A DNA stretch of 41,614 nucleotides from Nonomuraea sp. NEAU-A123 (GCF_018603905.1 NZ_JAHFZZ010000029.1:1-41614), one strand, 5' to 3'. Positions 25,448 to 34,436 are shown, numbered from the stretch's first letter. The notes: generated by a model from the letters alone, not told the origin. Translations and numbers: made by a program.

Positions 25448-27067
25448 ATGCGATACAGACTGGCCGGTAGCGTCGCGGCACTCGCGTTGGCCACTTCCGC
25501 CTGCGGCGGCGGGACGGCGGCGGCCCCGCCGGGCACCGCCGCGACCGGTTCGACGGCCGCCCCCGGCTTCCTGGCCGTGGCCGACGACAAGCTGCCCGCG
25601 GGCGGCGCGCTCAACGTCGCGGTGCACATCGACAGCGGCGCGGCGACCGGGCTCGACCCGCAGCTCGCCGACGTGGCCACCTCCTGGCAGCTCATGTCGC
25701 TGGTCTACGAGACGCTGGTCACCGTGGGGCCCGACTTCACCCCGCAGCCGCGGCTCGCCGAGAGCTGGGAGAACCCGACCCCGACCACGTACGTGTTCCA
25801 CCTGCGCAAGGGCGTCGCCTTCTCCAACGGCAGGGAGATGACCGCCGACGACGTGGTGGGCAGCCTGAAGCGGCTGCTGGCCGCCAAGTCGGTGTGGCGG
25901 GGGCAGCTCGGCCCGGTCGAGAAGGTGGCCAAGGTCGACGCGGCCACGGTCAAGGTCACGCTGGCCAAGCCGTACACGCCGTTCCTGGCGGCGCTGGCCA
26001 ACGTGCCCGCCGCGATCCTGCCGATGAAGGAGATCGAGGCCAAGACGCTCGACCCGGCCAAGGAGATGCTCGGCACCGGGCCGTTCAAGGTGCAGGCGCA
26101 CCGCCAGGACGTGTCCTGGAATTTCGCCCGCAACGAGCACTACTGGGACAAGGGGAAGCCGGCCGCCGACAGCCTGACCGTCACGATCGCGCCCGAGGAG
26201 GCCGCCCGCGTGGCCGCCGTGCAGAACGGCAGCTCCGCCCTGGCCGCGCTGGGCAACGTCGACTCCGCCGCGATGCTGGCCGGAGCCGCGAACGTCAAGG
26301 TCGCCACCCAGGCCACCACCGACTTCTACTACCTGATGCTCAACTCCAAGAACCCCAAGTTCGCCGACCCCCGGGTCCGGCAGGCCCTGAACATGGCCCT
26401 GGACCGCAAGCAGATGGCCGAAGTGGCGCTCGGCGGCCAGGGCAAGCCCACCGGCGTCACGCCCGCCGGCCTGCCCGGCGCCTGTGACCCGGCCACGCTG
26501 CCCTCGGCCACCGGAGGCGGCGCCGCGAAGGCCAAGGAACTGCTGGCCCAGGCGGGCGTCGCGAACCTGTCGTTCACGCTCAGCATCTACTCCACCGAGC
26601 CGGCCCCCGCCGTCGCCCAGGTGATCCAGCAGAACCTCCAGCAGGCCGGCGTCGCCGTCAAGATCGAGCAGATGGACGAGGCGAGCTGGTCGGGCAAGGT
26701 ATACGGCAAGGTGCCCGCGACGTTCGACGCCGCGCTGTCGTGGTTCGCCGGGTACGCCGACCCCGGCATGGTCACCACCTGGTGGAACCCCGACGTCGCC
26801 GGCTTCAACGTGGGCTTCATGCAGGCCGACAAGGACCTCAACAAGCTGATCGCCGCCGCGACCGAGACCCCGTCGGGCGCGGAACGCGACAAGGCGCTGG
26901 CCGCGGTGTGCGCCAAGGTGGACACCGACGCGCAGATGATCCCGCTGGTCACCCGCCCGGCCACGGTCGCCTACCGCGCCGACGCGGTCAGCCCGAGCCT
27001 GTACGCCACCGAGGGCTACGGCAACCTGCTCCGGCTGGTCGCCGACGCCCGGGTCAAGAAGGGCTGA
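25448..27067 (+). CDS. ABC transporter substrate-binding lipoprotein, family 5 (peptide/nickel type)
   Basis: This 539-residue protein has a short lipoprotein signal ending in Cys (ALATSAC-GGG), then a low-complexity linker and an SBP_bac_5 fold. Recognisable parts are LDPQLADVATSWQLMSLVYE, PQPRLAESWENPTPTTYVFH, LRKGVAFSNGREMTADDVV, MLGTGPFKV and VRQALNMALDRKQMAEVALG. Family 5 proteins bind peptides, and also opines, sugars or metal chelates. GAGG precedes the ATG; the gap from the amine oxidase is 12 bases, and the permease gene starts two bases after its stop. It probably captures the pathway's substrate at the cell surface. Confidence 0.92.
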   Translation: MRYRLAGSVAALALATSACGGGTAAAPPGTAATGSTAAPGFLAVADDKLPAGGALNVAVHIDSGAATGLDPQLADVATSWQLMSLVYETLVTVGPDFTPQPRLAESWENPTPTTYVFHLRKGVAFSNGREMTADDVVGSLKRLLAAKSVWRGQLGPVEKVAKVDAATVKVTLAKPYTPFLAALANVPAAILPMKEIEAKTLDPAKEMLGTGPFKVQAHRQDVSWNFARNEHYWDKGKPAADSLTVTIAPEEAARVAAVQNGSSALAALGNVDSAAMLAGAANVKVATQATTDFYYLMLNSKNPKFADPRVRQALNMALDRKQMAEVALGGQGKPTGVTPAGLPGACDPATLPSATGGGAAKAKELLAQAGVANLSFTLSIYSTEPAPAVAQVIQQNLQQAGVAVKIEQMDEASWSGKVYGKVPATFDAALSWFAGYADPGMVTTWWNPDVAGFNVGFMQADKDLNKLIAAATETPSGAERDKALAAVCAKVDTDAQMIPLVTRPATVAYRADAVSPSLYATEGYGNLLRLVADARVKKG

Positions 27068-27069
27068 CG

Positions 27070-27978
27070 ATGCGGCTCCTGCTGTGGTGGGCGGGCCGGG
27101 CGCTGAGCTCGGCCGTCACCCTCCTCGGCATCTCCGTCCTGATCTTCGCGGCGCTCCGGCTGATGCCGGGCGGGTTCGCCGAGACGATCCTGGGCCCGTT
27201 CGCCACGCCCGAGCAGAAGGCCGAGCTGGCCGTCAGGTACGGGCTCGACCAGTCGGTGTTCGCGCAGTACGGGCACTGGATGGCGGCCGTCGGCACCGGG
27301 GACTTCGGCACCTCGATGATCAGCGGGCAGCCGGTCGCGGCCGAGCTGTGGGCCCGGCTCCCGGTGACCGCCCAGCTCACCCTGCTCGCCGTCGCCGCCG
27401 CCGTCCTGGCGGGGGTGCCGCTGGGCGTGCTGACCGCGCTGCGCGCCCGCCCGGGAGGCGGTGGCGTCGCCGGGCGGCTGCTGAGCGGGCTGGGCGTGAG
27501 CGTCCCCGAGTTCGCGCTGGGCAGCCTGGTGGTGTTCGTGGTCTCCCGGTACGGCCTGCAGACCAGCGGCTACCTGCTGCCCGCCGCGGTGCTGTCGATC
27601 TTCGCCATCTCGGCGACGGCCAGGACGACCCGCGACGCCGTGCTGAACGTGCTGGTCGAGCCGCACGTCACCGCCGCCGTCGCCCGGGGCGAGACGCCGT
27701 GGTTCATCGTCAGGCACCACATCCTGCGCAACGCCGCAGGGCCCGTGCTGACGCTCACCGCGACGATCACCGCCTACCTCCTGGGTGGCGCGCTGATCGT
27801 GGAGTACCTGTTCAACCTGCCGGGCATCGGCTCGTACGTCGTCCAGGCGGTCGGGCGCAGGGACTACGCGGTCGTGCAGGCGGGCGTGCTGCTCGCGGCC
27901 ACCGTGTTCATCGTCATGAACGTCCTGATCGACCTGCTCGTCGGGCTGGTCGACCCGAGACTCGGGAGGCGCGCGTGA
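27070..27978 (+). CDS. ABC transporter permease (DppB type)
   Basis: This 302-residue permease has six membrane segments, with RLMPGGFAETILGPFATPEQ and LAVRYGLDQSVFAQYGHWM in the long first periplasmic loop, as in DppB/OppB. The cytoplasmic EAA-like loop (VARGETPWFIVRHHILRNAAGP) contacts the ATPase. The start at 27070 is the first plausible ATG after the binding-protein stop. It overlaps the second permease gene by GTGA. Confidence 0.92.
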   Translation: MRLLLWWAGRALSSAVTLLGISVLIFAALRLMPGGFAETILGPFATPEQKAELAVRYGLDQSVFAQYGHWMAAVGTGDFGTSMISGQPVAAELWARLPVTAQLTLLAVAAAVLAGVPLGVLTALRARPGGGGVAGRLLSGLGVSVPEFALGSLVVFVVSRYGLQTSGYLLPAAVLSIFAISATARTTRDAVLNVLVEPHVTAAVARGETPWFIVRHHILRNAAGPVLTLTATITAYLLGGALIVEYLFNLPGIGSYVVQAVGRRDYAVVQAGVLLAATVFIVMNVLIDLLVGLVDPRLGRRA

Positions 27979-28874
27979 ACAGGACCACGCGGGTGAAGGG
28001 GACGGCGCGTGCGAAAAGGACTGCGAGCGTGAAAGGGACGGCAGGCGGGCGGCGGGCGAGGCGGCTTGATCCGCTGTCGCTGACCGGCCTGGGCTGCCTG
28101 CTGCTGCTCGTACTGGTCGCGCTCGGCTCGCTGGTGCACGCCGGCGGCGACCCCGACGCGATCGTCGGGCCGCGGTTGCAACCGCCCGGGCCGGGCTGGT
28201 GGCTGGGCACCGACAACCTGGGCCGCTCGATGCTGCCGCGCGTCATGGAGGGCGTCGGCACCACGCTGCTGCTCTCCTCGGCCGCCGTCCTGGTGACCGC
28301 CGCGCTCAGCGCGGGCTTCGGCATCCTCGCCGGATACCGCGGCGGCTACCTGAACGAGCTGGTCATGCGGGTGGTGGAGCTGCTCTACTCCTTCCCCGCC
28401 ATCGTCCTGGCGATCCTGGTGGCAGCCGTCGCCGGGCCCGGCCAGCTCGCGGCGGTGGCCAGCATCGTGCTGGTCACGATCCCGCTGATGATCCGGCTGG
28501 TACGAGCCGCCGCCGTCGCCGTGGCCGAACGCGACTACGTGACCGCGGCGGCCATCAGCGGCGCGGGACTGCCGCGGATCCTCGGCCGCCACATCCTGCC
28601 GAACGTGGCCGGCACCATCGCGGTGCAGGGCACCTACGCGTTGTCGGTCGGCATCTCGGTCGAAGGCGGCCTGAGCTTCCTCGGCTTCGGCGTGCAGCCG
28701 CCGCAGGCGTCGCTCGGGGTGCTGATCCGCCAGGGCGGCACCTACATGATGGCGGCCCCCTGGCTGATCATCGGGCCCGGCGTCGTGCTGGTGCTCGCCA
28801 TCCTGTCCATCAACGTGCTGGGCGACGGGCTGCGCGACCGGTTCGAGCCGAGGGAGACGAGGGCACTGATATGA
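27975..28874 (+). CDS. ABC transporter permease (DppC type)
   Basis: This 299-residue permease has the DppC landmarks GTDNLGRSMLPRVMEG, RGGYLNELVMRVVELLYSFP, the EAA-like loop AAISGAGLPRILGRHILPNV and SFLGFGVQPPQASLGVLI. It starts with GTG overlapping the previous stop. Before the first helix is an unusual basic extension made of four hexapeptide units (TTRVKG, TARAKR, TASVKG, TAGGRR; 27984-28055). The extension is encoded by an 18-base tandem repeat and looks like a recent expansion in the cytoplasmic tail. Confidence 0.9.
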   Translation: MNRTTRVKGTARAKRTASVKGTAGGRRARRLDPLSLTGLGCLLLLVLVALGSLVHAGGDPDAIVGPRLQPPGPGWWLGTDNLGRSMLPRVMEGVGTTLLLSSAAVLVTAALSAGFGILAGYRGGYLNELVMRVVELLYSFPAIVLAILVAAVAGPGQLAAVASIVLVTIPLMIRLVRAAAVAVAERDYVTAAAISGAGLPRILGRHILPNVAGTIAVQGTYALSVGISVEGGLSFLGFGVQPPQASLGVLIRQGGTYMMAAPWLIIGPGVVLVLAILSINVLGDGLRDRFEPRETRALI

Positions 28875-29881
28875 GCGCGCTGCTCGAAGTGGACGGCCTG
28901 GAGGTCGACTACGGGACGGCCCGCGCCCTCGACGGCGCCGACCTGCGAGTGGCGGCGGGCGAGGCCGTCGGGGTCGTGGGCGAGAGCGGGTCCGGCAAGT
29001 CCACGCTCGGCGCGGCGATCGGCCGCCTGCTGCCCCGCCAGGCGGTGGTCACCGCGGGCACGGTCCGCGTAGCCGGCGAGCCGGTGCTGGACCTGCCGCC
29101 CGCCGCGCTGCGGCGGCTGCGCGGGCAGCGGCTCGGCTTCGTCTTCCAGGACCCGATCGCCTCCCTCGACCCCACCATGCGGGTCGGCAACCAGCTCAAG
29201 CTCGTCCTGCGAGCCCAGGGCCGCGAGGGCCGCGAGGGCCGCGACGGTCATGACAGCGGCGGTGGCCGCGGTGGTCGCGGCGGCGGGATCAACGCGGACG
29301 TGGCCTTCCACCTGGGGCGGGTCAAGCTCGACGACCCGCGCGTGGCGACCGCCTACCCGCACCAACTGTCCGGCGGCATGGCCCAGCGAGTGGCGATCGC
29401 GCTGGCCATGGCCGCCTCACCCGAGCTGCTGGTCGCCGACGAGCCGACCGCCTCGCTCGACAGCCAGGTGCGCGAGGAGGTGCTGAACGTGGTGTTCTCG
29501 CTGGCCCGCGAGGAGGGCACGAGCATCGTCTGGCTCAGCCACGACCTGCCCGCCGTCGCCCGCAGATGCGACCGCGTGGCGGTCATGTACGCCGGGCGCG
29601 TCGTGGAGAGCGGCCCCGCCACCGAAGTGCTCGGCAACCCCGTCCACCCCTACACCGCCGCCCTGGCCAGATCGGCCCCCGCCGCGGCCACCCCCGGGGT
29701 ACGGCTGGAGCCGGTGCCGGGCCGCCCCCCGGTCCTGACCGGCCCCTCGGCCGGCTGCGCGTTCGCGCCCCGCTGCCCCTTCGCCGAGGACCGCTGCACC
29801 ACCGAACGCCCCGAACCGGTCCGCGTCGGCACCCAGGACGTGCTCTGCCACCGGGCCGCCGAGCTGGAGGTGATCGCGTGA
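28871..29881 (+). CDS. ABC transporter ATP-binding protein (DppD type)
   Basis: This 336-residue ATPase has Walker A GESGSGKST, Q-loop FVFQDPIASLDP, signature LSGGMAQRVAIA, Walker B LLVADEPTASLD and H-loop SHD. The C-terminal oligopeptide-transporter extension contains the four-Cys region (CAFAPRCPFAEDRC, then LCH), which in relatives holds an iron-sulfur cluster. Between the Q-loop and the signature is a Gly/Arg/Asp-rich insertion (about residues 117-138) where a helical segment is usual. The ATGA overlaps the permease stop. Confidence 0.92.
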   Translation: MSALLEVDGLEVDYGTARALDGADLRVAAGEAVGVVGESGSGKSTLGAAIGRLLPRQAVVTAGTVRVAGEPVLDLPPAALRRLRGQRLGFVFQDPIASLDPTMRVGNQLKLVLRAQGREGREGRDGHDSGGGRGGRGGGINADVAFHLGRVKLDDPRVATAYPHQLSGGMAQRVAIALAMAASPELLVADEPTASLDSQVREEVLNVVFSLAREEGTSIVWLSHDLPAVARRCDRVAVMYAGRVVESGPATEVLGNPVHPYTAALARSAPAAATPGVRLEPVPGRPPVLTGPSAGCAFAPRCPFAEDRCTTERPEPVRVGTQDVLCHRAAELEVIA

Positions 29882-30615
29882 TCCTCGATCTCACCGACGT
29901 CACGGTCTCCTTCACCACGGGCCCGCCGCTGCGCCGTACCCGCCTGGACGCCATGCGCGGCGTCTCGCTCTCCGTCGCCGAAGGCGAGACGCTCGGCCTG
30001 GTGGGCGAGTCGGGCTCAGGCAAGACGACCACCAGCCGGGTGGCGCTCGGGTTGCAGCGGCCCACCTCCGGCACGGTCAGGTTCGACGGCCGCCCCTTCC
30101 CCCGGCGGCGCAAGGACCTGGCCGGACGGATGCAGGCCGTGCTCCAGCACCCGCACTGGTCGCTGAACCCGAGGATGCGCATCGGCCAGAGCGTCGCCGA
30201 GCCGCTGGCCGTCCTGGGCAAGGACGCCGGTTCGCTGGTCCCCGAGGCGCTCGAACAGGTCGGCCTGGAGCCCGGCTTCGCCGACCGCTACCCGCACGAA
30301 CTGTCCGGCGGCCAGCGGCAGCGGGTGTCCATCGCCCGCGCGCTGATCACCCGGCCGAGCTTCATCGTCTTCGACGAGGCCGTCAGCGCCCTGGACGTCT
30401 CCGTTCAGGTGCAGATACTCAACCTGCTCAAGGACCTGCAGGCGGAGTACGGCTTCGCCGCGCTGTTCATCTCCCACGACCTCGGCGCCGTCCGCTACGT
30501 GGCCGACCGGATCGCCGTCATGCGCGGCGGCGAGGTCGTCGAGACCGCCGACGCGGTCACCTTCTACTCCGCACCCGAACATCCGTACTCGCGACAACTC
30601 CTGGAGTCCCTGTGA
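29878..30615 (+). CDS. ABC transporter ATP-binding protein (DppF type)
   Basis: This 245-residue ATPase has Walker A GESGSGKTT, Q-loop VLQHPHWSLNPRM, signature LSGGQRQRVSIA, Walker B FIVFDEAVSALD and H-loop ISHDLG. The Q-loop reads VLQHPHW rather than the usual VFQDPxxS. It ends right after PYSRQLLES and lacks the longer C-terminal extension of its partner. The GTG start overlaps the previous stop, and its own stop overlaps the P1 peptidase start, so the whole importer and the first hydrolase are translationally chained. Confidence 0.92.
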   Translation: MILDLTDVTVSFTTGPPLRRTRLDAMRGVSLSVAEGETLGLVGESGSGKTTTSRVALGLQRPTSGTVRFDGRPFPRRRKDLAGRMQAVLQHPHWSLNPRMRIGQSVAEPLAVLGKDAGSLVPEALEQVGLEPGFADRYPHELSGGQRQRVSIARALITRPSFIVFDEAVSALDVSVQVQILNLLKDLQAEYGFAALFISHDLGAVRYVADRIAVMRGGEVVETADAVTFYSAPEHPYSRQLLESL

Positions 30616-31580
30616 CCCTCGCTCCCGTGTCGGCCTTCGCCGCCGGCGTGCCCGGTAACTCCGACCTCACACTGACCCCGCAGCCCAGCCCGGGCCGCGG
30701 CTCGGTCGCGTTCGACCTGCCCGGCGTGTACGTCGGCACCGCGGAGTACGGCGAGGGCCCCACCGGCTGCACCGTCGTGCACGTCCCCGCGGGCGCGCGG
30801 ACCGCCGTGGACGCCCGCGGCGGGGCGGTCGGCCTGAGCGGCGGCTACGACTACAACCACGCCATCTGCCTGACGGGCGGCTCGGTGTACGGGATGTCGG
30901 CGATCGCCGGGGTCGGCGAGGAACTGCTGGCCCGCCGGAGCAACCGGACCAAGTGGGATGAGCTGCAACTCGTCTCGGGCGCGGTGATCTACGACTTCTC
31001 CACGCGGGACAACGCCGTCCACCCCGACGGGCCACTGGGCCGCGCCGCGCTGCGCGCCGCCGTCGAGGGCGAGTTCCCCGTGGGCAGGTGCGGCGCCGGC
31101 CGCAGCGCCAGCGCGGGCAAGGTCGAGTTCGCCAGGGCGGAGTTCGCCGGGCAGGGCGCCGCCTTCGGCACCTTCGGGGCGGTCAAGGTCCTGGTGGCGA
31201 CGGTGGTCAACTCCGTGGGCGTGGTCGTCGGCCGCGACGGGACGATCCTGCGCGGCAACTACCACGCCGGCGAGGACGCCAGGCGCCACCCGAGCGTGGA
31301 CTACGCGATCGCCTCCGACGCCCCCGCCGTCATGGGCAACACCACGCTGACGGTCCTGATCACGAACGTACGGCTGGCCGACGTCGAGCTCACCCAGTTG
31401 AGCCGCCAGGTGCACGGCTCGATGCACCGGGGCATCCAGCCGTTCCACACCCAGAACGACGGCGACGTGCTGTTCGCGCTGACCACCGACGAGGTGGAGC
31501 TGGGCGGGCTCAAGCCGGCCGGGCTGGGCGCGCTGGCGTCGGAGATCGCCTGGGACGCCATCCTGAGCAGTGTGGAGTAG
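30612..31580 (+). CDS. P1-family self-cleaving peptidase (DmpA/NylC-like)
   Basis: This 322-residue protein is an N-terminal-nucleophile hydrolase of the DmpA/BapA/NylC group, made as a precursor that cleaves itself. The cleavage motif is GNTTL, giving N243 | T244, with T244 as the likely nucleophile. Other landmarks are VGLSGGYDYNHAICLTGGS near the N-terminus and VNSVGVVVGRDG before the site. Relatives are D-/beta-aminopeptidases or 6-aminohexanoate-oligomer hydrolases. It starts with GTG overlapping the ATPase stop. In this operon it would act on imported amides or unusual peptides, freeing amino groups. The exact specificity is not readable. Confidence 0.88.
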   Translation: MTLAPVSAFAAGVPGNSDLTLTPQPSPGRGSVAFDLPGVYVGTAEYGEGPTGCTVVHVPAGARTAVDARGGAVGLSGGYDYNHAICLTGGSVYGMSAIAGVGEELLARRSNRTKWDELQLVSGAVIYDFSTRDNAVHPDGPLGRAALRAAVEGEFPVGRCGAGRSASAGKVEFARAEFAGQGAAFGTFGAVKVLVATVVNSVGVVVGRDGTILRGNYHAGEDARRHPSVDYAIASDAPAVMGNTTLTVLITNVRLADVELTQLSRQVHGSMHRGIQPFHTQNDGDVLFALTTDEVELGGLKPAGLGALASEIAWDAILSSVE

Positions 31581-31585
31581 GCGGA

Positions 31586-32194
31586 ATGTATAGCTTCCCG
31601 CGATTCGCGGCACCAGGCCCCGCGCATGTGGCGCGGCTGGTGCGGGAGAACCCGTTCGCGCTGGTGATCACCGCGACCGGCGGCGTGCCGGTGGCCACCC
31701 ACGTGCCCGTCATCGTGGAGAGCGGCGGCGAGTCCACGTTCGTGGGCGCGACGCTGCTCGGCCACATGGCCAAGGTCAACCCGCAGTGGCACGCCTGGGA
31801 CCAGCGGCAGACCGAGGCGCTCGTGGTCTTCTCCGCCGCGCACGGCTACGTCTCGCCGACCAGCTACGCGGTCGATCCCGCCGTACCGACGTGGGACTAC
31901 GCGGCCGTCCACCTGACCGGCCTGATCGAGCCGCACCCCGACCCCTTGGACGTCGTGCGGCGCACGGTGGAGGCGATGGAGTCGCCGCGGACGCCGAGCT
32001 GGCGGCCCAGCCCGGCCTCCGAGGAGGTCTTCGCCAGGATCGTGTCCGGCGTGGCGGCCTTCCGCGTACGGGTCACGGCCGAGCAGAGCGTGTTCAAGCT
32101 GAGCCAGGACAAGGACGACGAGCAGCGCCACCGGGTCCGCCGCGACGCCGGCGCCGCCGTCGCCGCGCTGATGGACAAGGTGGACCCGAGATGA
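31586..32194 (+). CDS. PaiB-like FMN-binding protein
   Basis: This 202-residue protein matches the PaiB family (FMN-binding split barrel, often labelled negative transcriptional regulator). Landmarks are VRENPFALVITATGGVPVAT, HMAKVNPQWHAWD, YVSPTSYAV, VPTWDYAAVHLTG and the conserved FKLSQDKDDEQRHRV. There is no HTH, so a flavin-dependent or binding role is at least as likely as gene regulation. PaiB was first linked to sporulation and polyamine-acetylating PaiA in Bacillus. It starts five bases after the P1 peptidase stop, and its stop overlaps the C45 hydrolase start. Confidence 0.88.
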   Translation: MYSFPRFAAPGPAHVARLVRENPFALVITATGGVPVATHVPVIVESGGESTFVGATLLGHMAKVNPQWHAWDQRQTEALVVFSAAHGYVSPTSYAVDPAVPTWDYAAVHLTGLIEPHPDPLDVVRRTVEAMESPRTPSWRPSPASEEVFARIVSGVAAFRVRVTAEQSVFKLSQDKDDEQRHRVRRDAGAAVAALMDKVDPR

Positions 32195-33252
32195 CCTTTC
32201 CCTCCTATACCTCCTCCTGCCTCGACGCGGCCGGACGCGGCAGGCAGTTCGGCGCCCGCTGGCGTCAGGCCGTACACGCCAATCTCGACGGCTATCTGCG
32301 GCTGTTCGAGGTGAGCGGCGCGCGCGAGGGGCGGGTCAGAGAGCTGGGCGAGCAGGCGCTCGACAGCACGACCGCGTGGGCGCCGGAGCTCGCCGAGGAG
32401 ATCGGCGGCATCGCGGCGGGGTGCGGCCTGGAGCCCTGGCAGGTCGCCGTCATCAACGCGCGTACCGAGATCCTGGCCGCGCTGCGTCACGACGGGGAGG
32501 GCGAGTGCTCCACCGCCGTCGTGCTCGGCGGCGGGCTGCCGCCGCGCACGACGCAGACCTGGGACTGGCACGACCACCTGCGCGACGCGCCGCTGCTATG
32601 GGCGTACGAGCCGCGTGAGGGACACAAGGTACGGACCTTCACCGAGTTCGGGGTGCTGGCCAAGATCGGCGTGAACAGCGCGGGACTGGGCGCGCACTTC
32701 AACATCCTGCGCCACGAGTCGGACCACGCGAACCCCGGCGTGCCCGTGCACGTGGTCGCCCGCCGGATCCTGGACGAGGCCGCCACCCTGGAGCAGGCCA
32801 CCGAGATCGCCAGGTCGGCCAGGACGTCGGCGTCCACCGTGATCACCGTGGTCACCGAGGAGGGGGCCAGGTCGCTGGAGATCTGCCCGGACGGCGTCGC
32901 GGTCGTCGAGGCGGACGCCGCCGGCGTACTGCTGCACGCCAACCACTTCCTGGACGGCGCGCTGAGCGCGGGGGAGCGGCTGGGCACCGAGCGGCCGGGC
33001 ACCTACGCCAGGCTCGAACACCTGGAGGAGCGGACCGGCGAGCTGGGCGACCCGGACGCCACGGCCAGGGCGCGGGCGATGACCTGCCACGCGCCGGTGG
33101 CGCCCGTGTGCGCGCACGCCGACCCCACGCTGCCGCTCGACCAGCGCTGGGAGACGCTCGCGGTGATCAGCCTGGACGTGACGGCGGCCGAGATGCGGGT
33201 GCACAAGGGCAGGCTCTGCCAGGTCACCGACTCGACCTGGCAGACCTTCTGA
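32191..33252 (+). CDS. C45-family NTN acyl-hydrolase (isopenicillin-N acyltransferase-like)
   Basis: This 353-residue protein belongs to the acyl-CoA:6-aminopenicillanic acid acyltransferase family. The autocleavage and nucleophile position is GE-C106-STAVV, followed by TTQTWDWHDHL, IGVNSAGLGAHFNIL and the late WETLAVISLD strand. In this family the precursor cleaves before Cys, which then attacks an amide. Outside penicillin producers, members are amidases or acyltransferases of unknown substrate. It is the last gene of the operon, overlapping PaiB by ATGA. With the P1 peptidase it gives the operon two self-activating amide hydrolases. Confidence 0.88.
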   Translation: MTFPSYTSSCLDAAGRGRQFGARWRQAVHANLDGYLRLFEVSGAREGRVRELGEQALDSTTAWAPELAEEIGGIAAGCGLEPWQVAVINARTEILAALRHDGEGECSTAVVLGGGLPPRTTQTWDWHDHLRDAPLLWAYEPREGHKVRTFTEFGVLAKIGVNSAGLGAHFNILRHESDHANPGVPVHVVARRILDEAATLEQATEIARSARTSASTVITVVTEEGARSLEICPDGVAVVEADAAGVLLHANHFLDGALSAGERLGTERPGTYARLEHLEERTGELGDPDATARARAMTCHAPVAPVCAHADPTLPLDQRWETLAVISLDVTAAEMRVHKGRLCQVTDSTWQTF

Positions 33253-33257
33253 ACCCG

Positions 33258-34418
33258 TCAGTGGAACGCGGGCACCCCGGTCAGCGCCTTGCCCACCACC
33301 AGCGTGTGGATCTCTGAGGTGCCCTCGTAGGTCAGTACGGACTCCAGGTTGACCGCGTGCCTGATCACCGGGTACTCCAGGGTGATGCCGCTCGCGCCGA
33401 GCAGCGTGCGGCACGTCCTGGCGATGTCGATCGCCTCGCGCACGTTGTTCAGCTTGCCGACGCTCACCTGCTCGGGGGTCAGCTCGCCCCGCTCCTTCAG
33501 CCGCCCGAGATGCACCGCCAGCAGCAGGCCCTTGCCCAGCTCCAGCGTCATGTCGGCGAGCTTCTCCTGGGTGAGCTGGAAGGAGGCGAGCGGCCGGGCG
33601 AAGATCTCCCGCTCGGCCGCGTAGGCGAGCGCCGTCTCCAGGCAGTCGAGCGCCGCGCCCATCGCGCCGAACACGATGCCGAACCGGGCCTCGTTCAGGC
33701 AGCCGAGCGGCCCGGACAGGCCGCGCGCGCCGGGCAGCATCGCCTCCTGCGGGAGCCGCACGCCGTCCAGCACCAGCTCGCTCGTCACGCTCGCGCGCAG
33801 GGAGACCTTCCGCTTGAGATCGTGTACGGCGAAGCCGGGCGTGCCCGCGGGCACCAGGAAGCCGCGGATGCCCTCCTCGGCCCGCGCCCAGACCACGGCC
33901 ACGTCCGACACAGAGCCGTTGGTGATCCACATCTTGGTGCCGTTCAGCACCCAGTCGGAGCCGTCGCGCTTGGCCGTCGTCCGCATGCCCGCCGGGTCGG
34001 AGCCGAAGTCGGGCTCGGTGAGGCCGAAGCAGCCGATGCGCTCACCGGCCGCCATCGCGGGCAGCCACTCCTGCTTCTGCTCCTCGCTGCCGTACTTCCA
34101 GATCGCGTACATGGCCAGGGAGCCCTGCACCGAGACCAGGCTGCGCAGGCCGGAGTCGGCCGCCTCCAGCTCCAGGCAGGCCAGGCCGTAGGCGACGGCG
34201 CCGAGGCCCGCGCAGCCGTACCCGTCGAGGTGCATGCCGAGGACACCGACGGACCCGAGCGAGCGGGCCAGCTCGCGGGCGGGCAGCGCGCCCGCCTCGA
34301 ACCAGTCCGCGACGTACGGCCGGATCTCCCGGTCGCACACCTGGCGGACGGCCTGGCGGATGTCGCGCTCCTCGTCGGTGAGCAGACCGTCGATGGCGAA
34401 GAGGGCGGAGGGGTGCAT
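33258..34418 (-). CDS. acyl-CoA dehydrogenase, glutaryl-CoA dehydrogenase-like
   Basis: This 386-residue flavoprotein has the acyl-CoA dehydrogenase fold: FGLTEPDFGSDPAGM (FAD/substrate loop), GTKMWITNGSVSDVAVVWAR, and the catalytic base E365 in TYEGTSEIH. Features typical of the glutaryl-CoA dehydrogenase branch are the YGCAGLGAVAYGL segment, KLNNVREAIDIAR and the CRTLLGASGITLEYPVIRH segment. Members either decarboxylate glutaryl-CoA to crotonyl-CoA or act on related acyl-CoAs. The start at 34418 follows AGGGAG. It converges with the C45 hydrolase gene (five bases between stops) and is divergent from the aldehyde dehydrogenase gene. Confidence 0.88.
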   Translation of the reverse strand: MHPSALFAIDGLLTDEERDIRQAVRQVCDREIRPYVADWFEAGALPARELARSLGSVGVLGMHLDGYGCAGLGAVAYGLACLELEAADSGLRSLVSVQGSLAMYAIWKYGSEEQKQEWLPAMAAGERIGCFGLTEPDFGSDPAGMRTTAKRDGSDWVLNGTKMWITNGSVSDVAVVWARAEEGIRGFLVPAGTPGFAVHDLKRKVSLRASVTSELVLDGVRLPQEAMLPGARGLSGPLGCLNEARFGIVFGAMGAALDCLETALAYAAEREIFARPLASFQLTQEKLADMTLELGKGLLLAVHLGRLKERGELTPEQVSVGKLNNVREAIDIARTCRTLLGASGITLEYPVIRHAVNLESVLTYEGTSEIHTLVVGKALTGVPAFH

Positions 34419-34436
34419 TTCTACGCTCCCTGTATT

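Noticed and set aside
23702..26140. An 812-codon open frame on the minus strand
   Set aside because: It is antisense to the amine oxidase and binding-protein genes, which have full catalytic motifs; the shadow has none.
30612..31580. Naming the P1 peptidase as a nylon-oligomer hydrolase (NylC)
   Set aside because: The family also contains D- and beta-aminopeptidases, and specificity cannot be read from the sequence.
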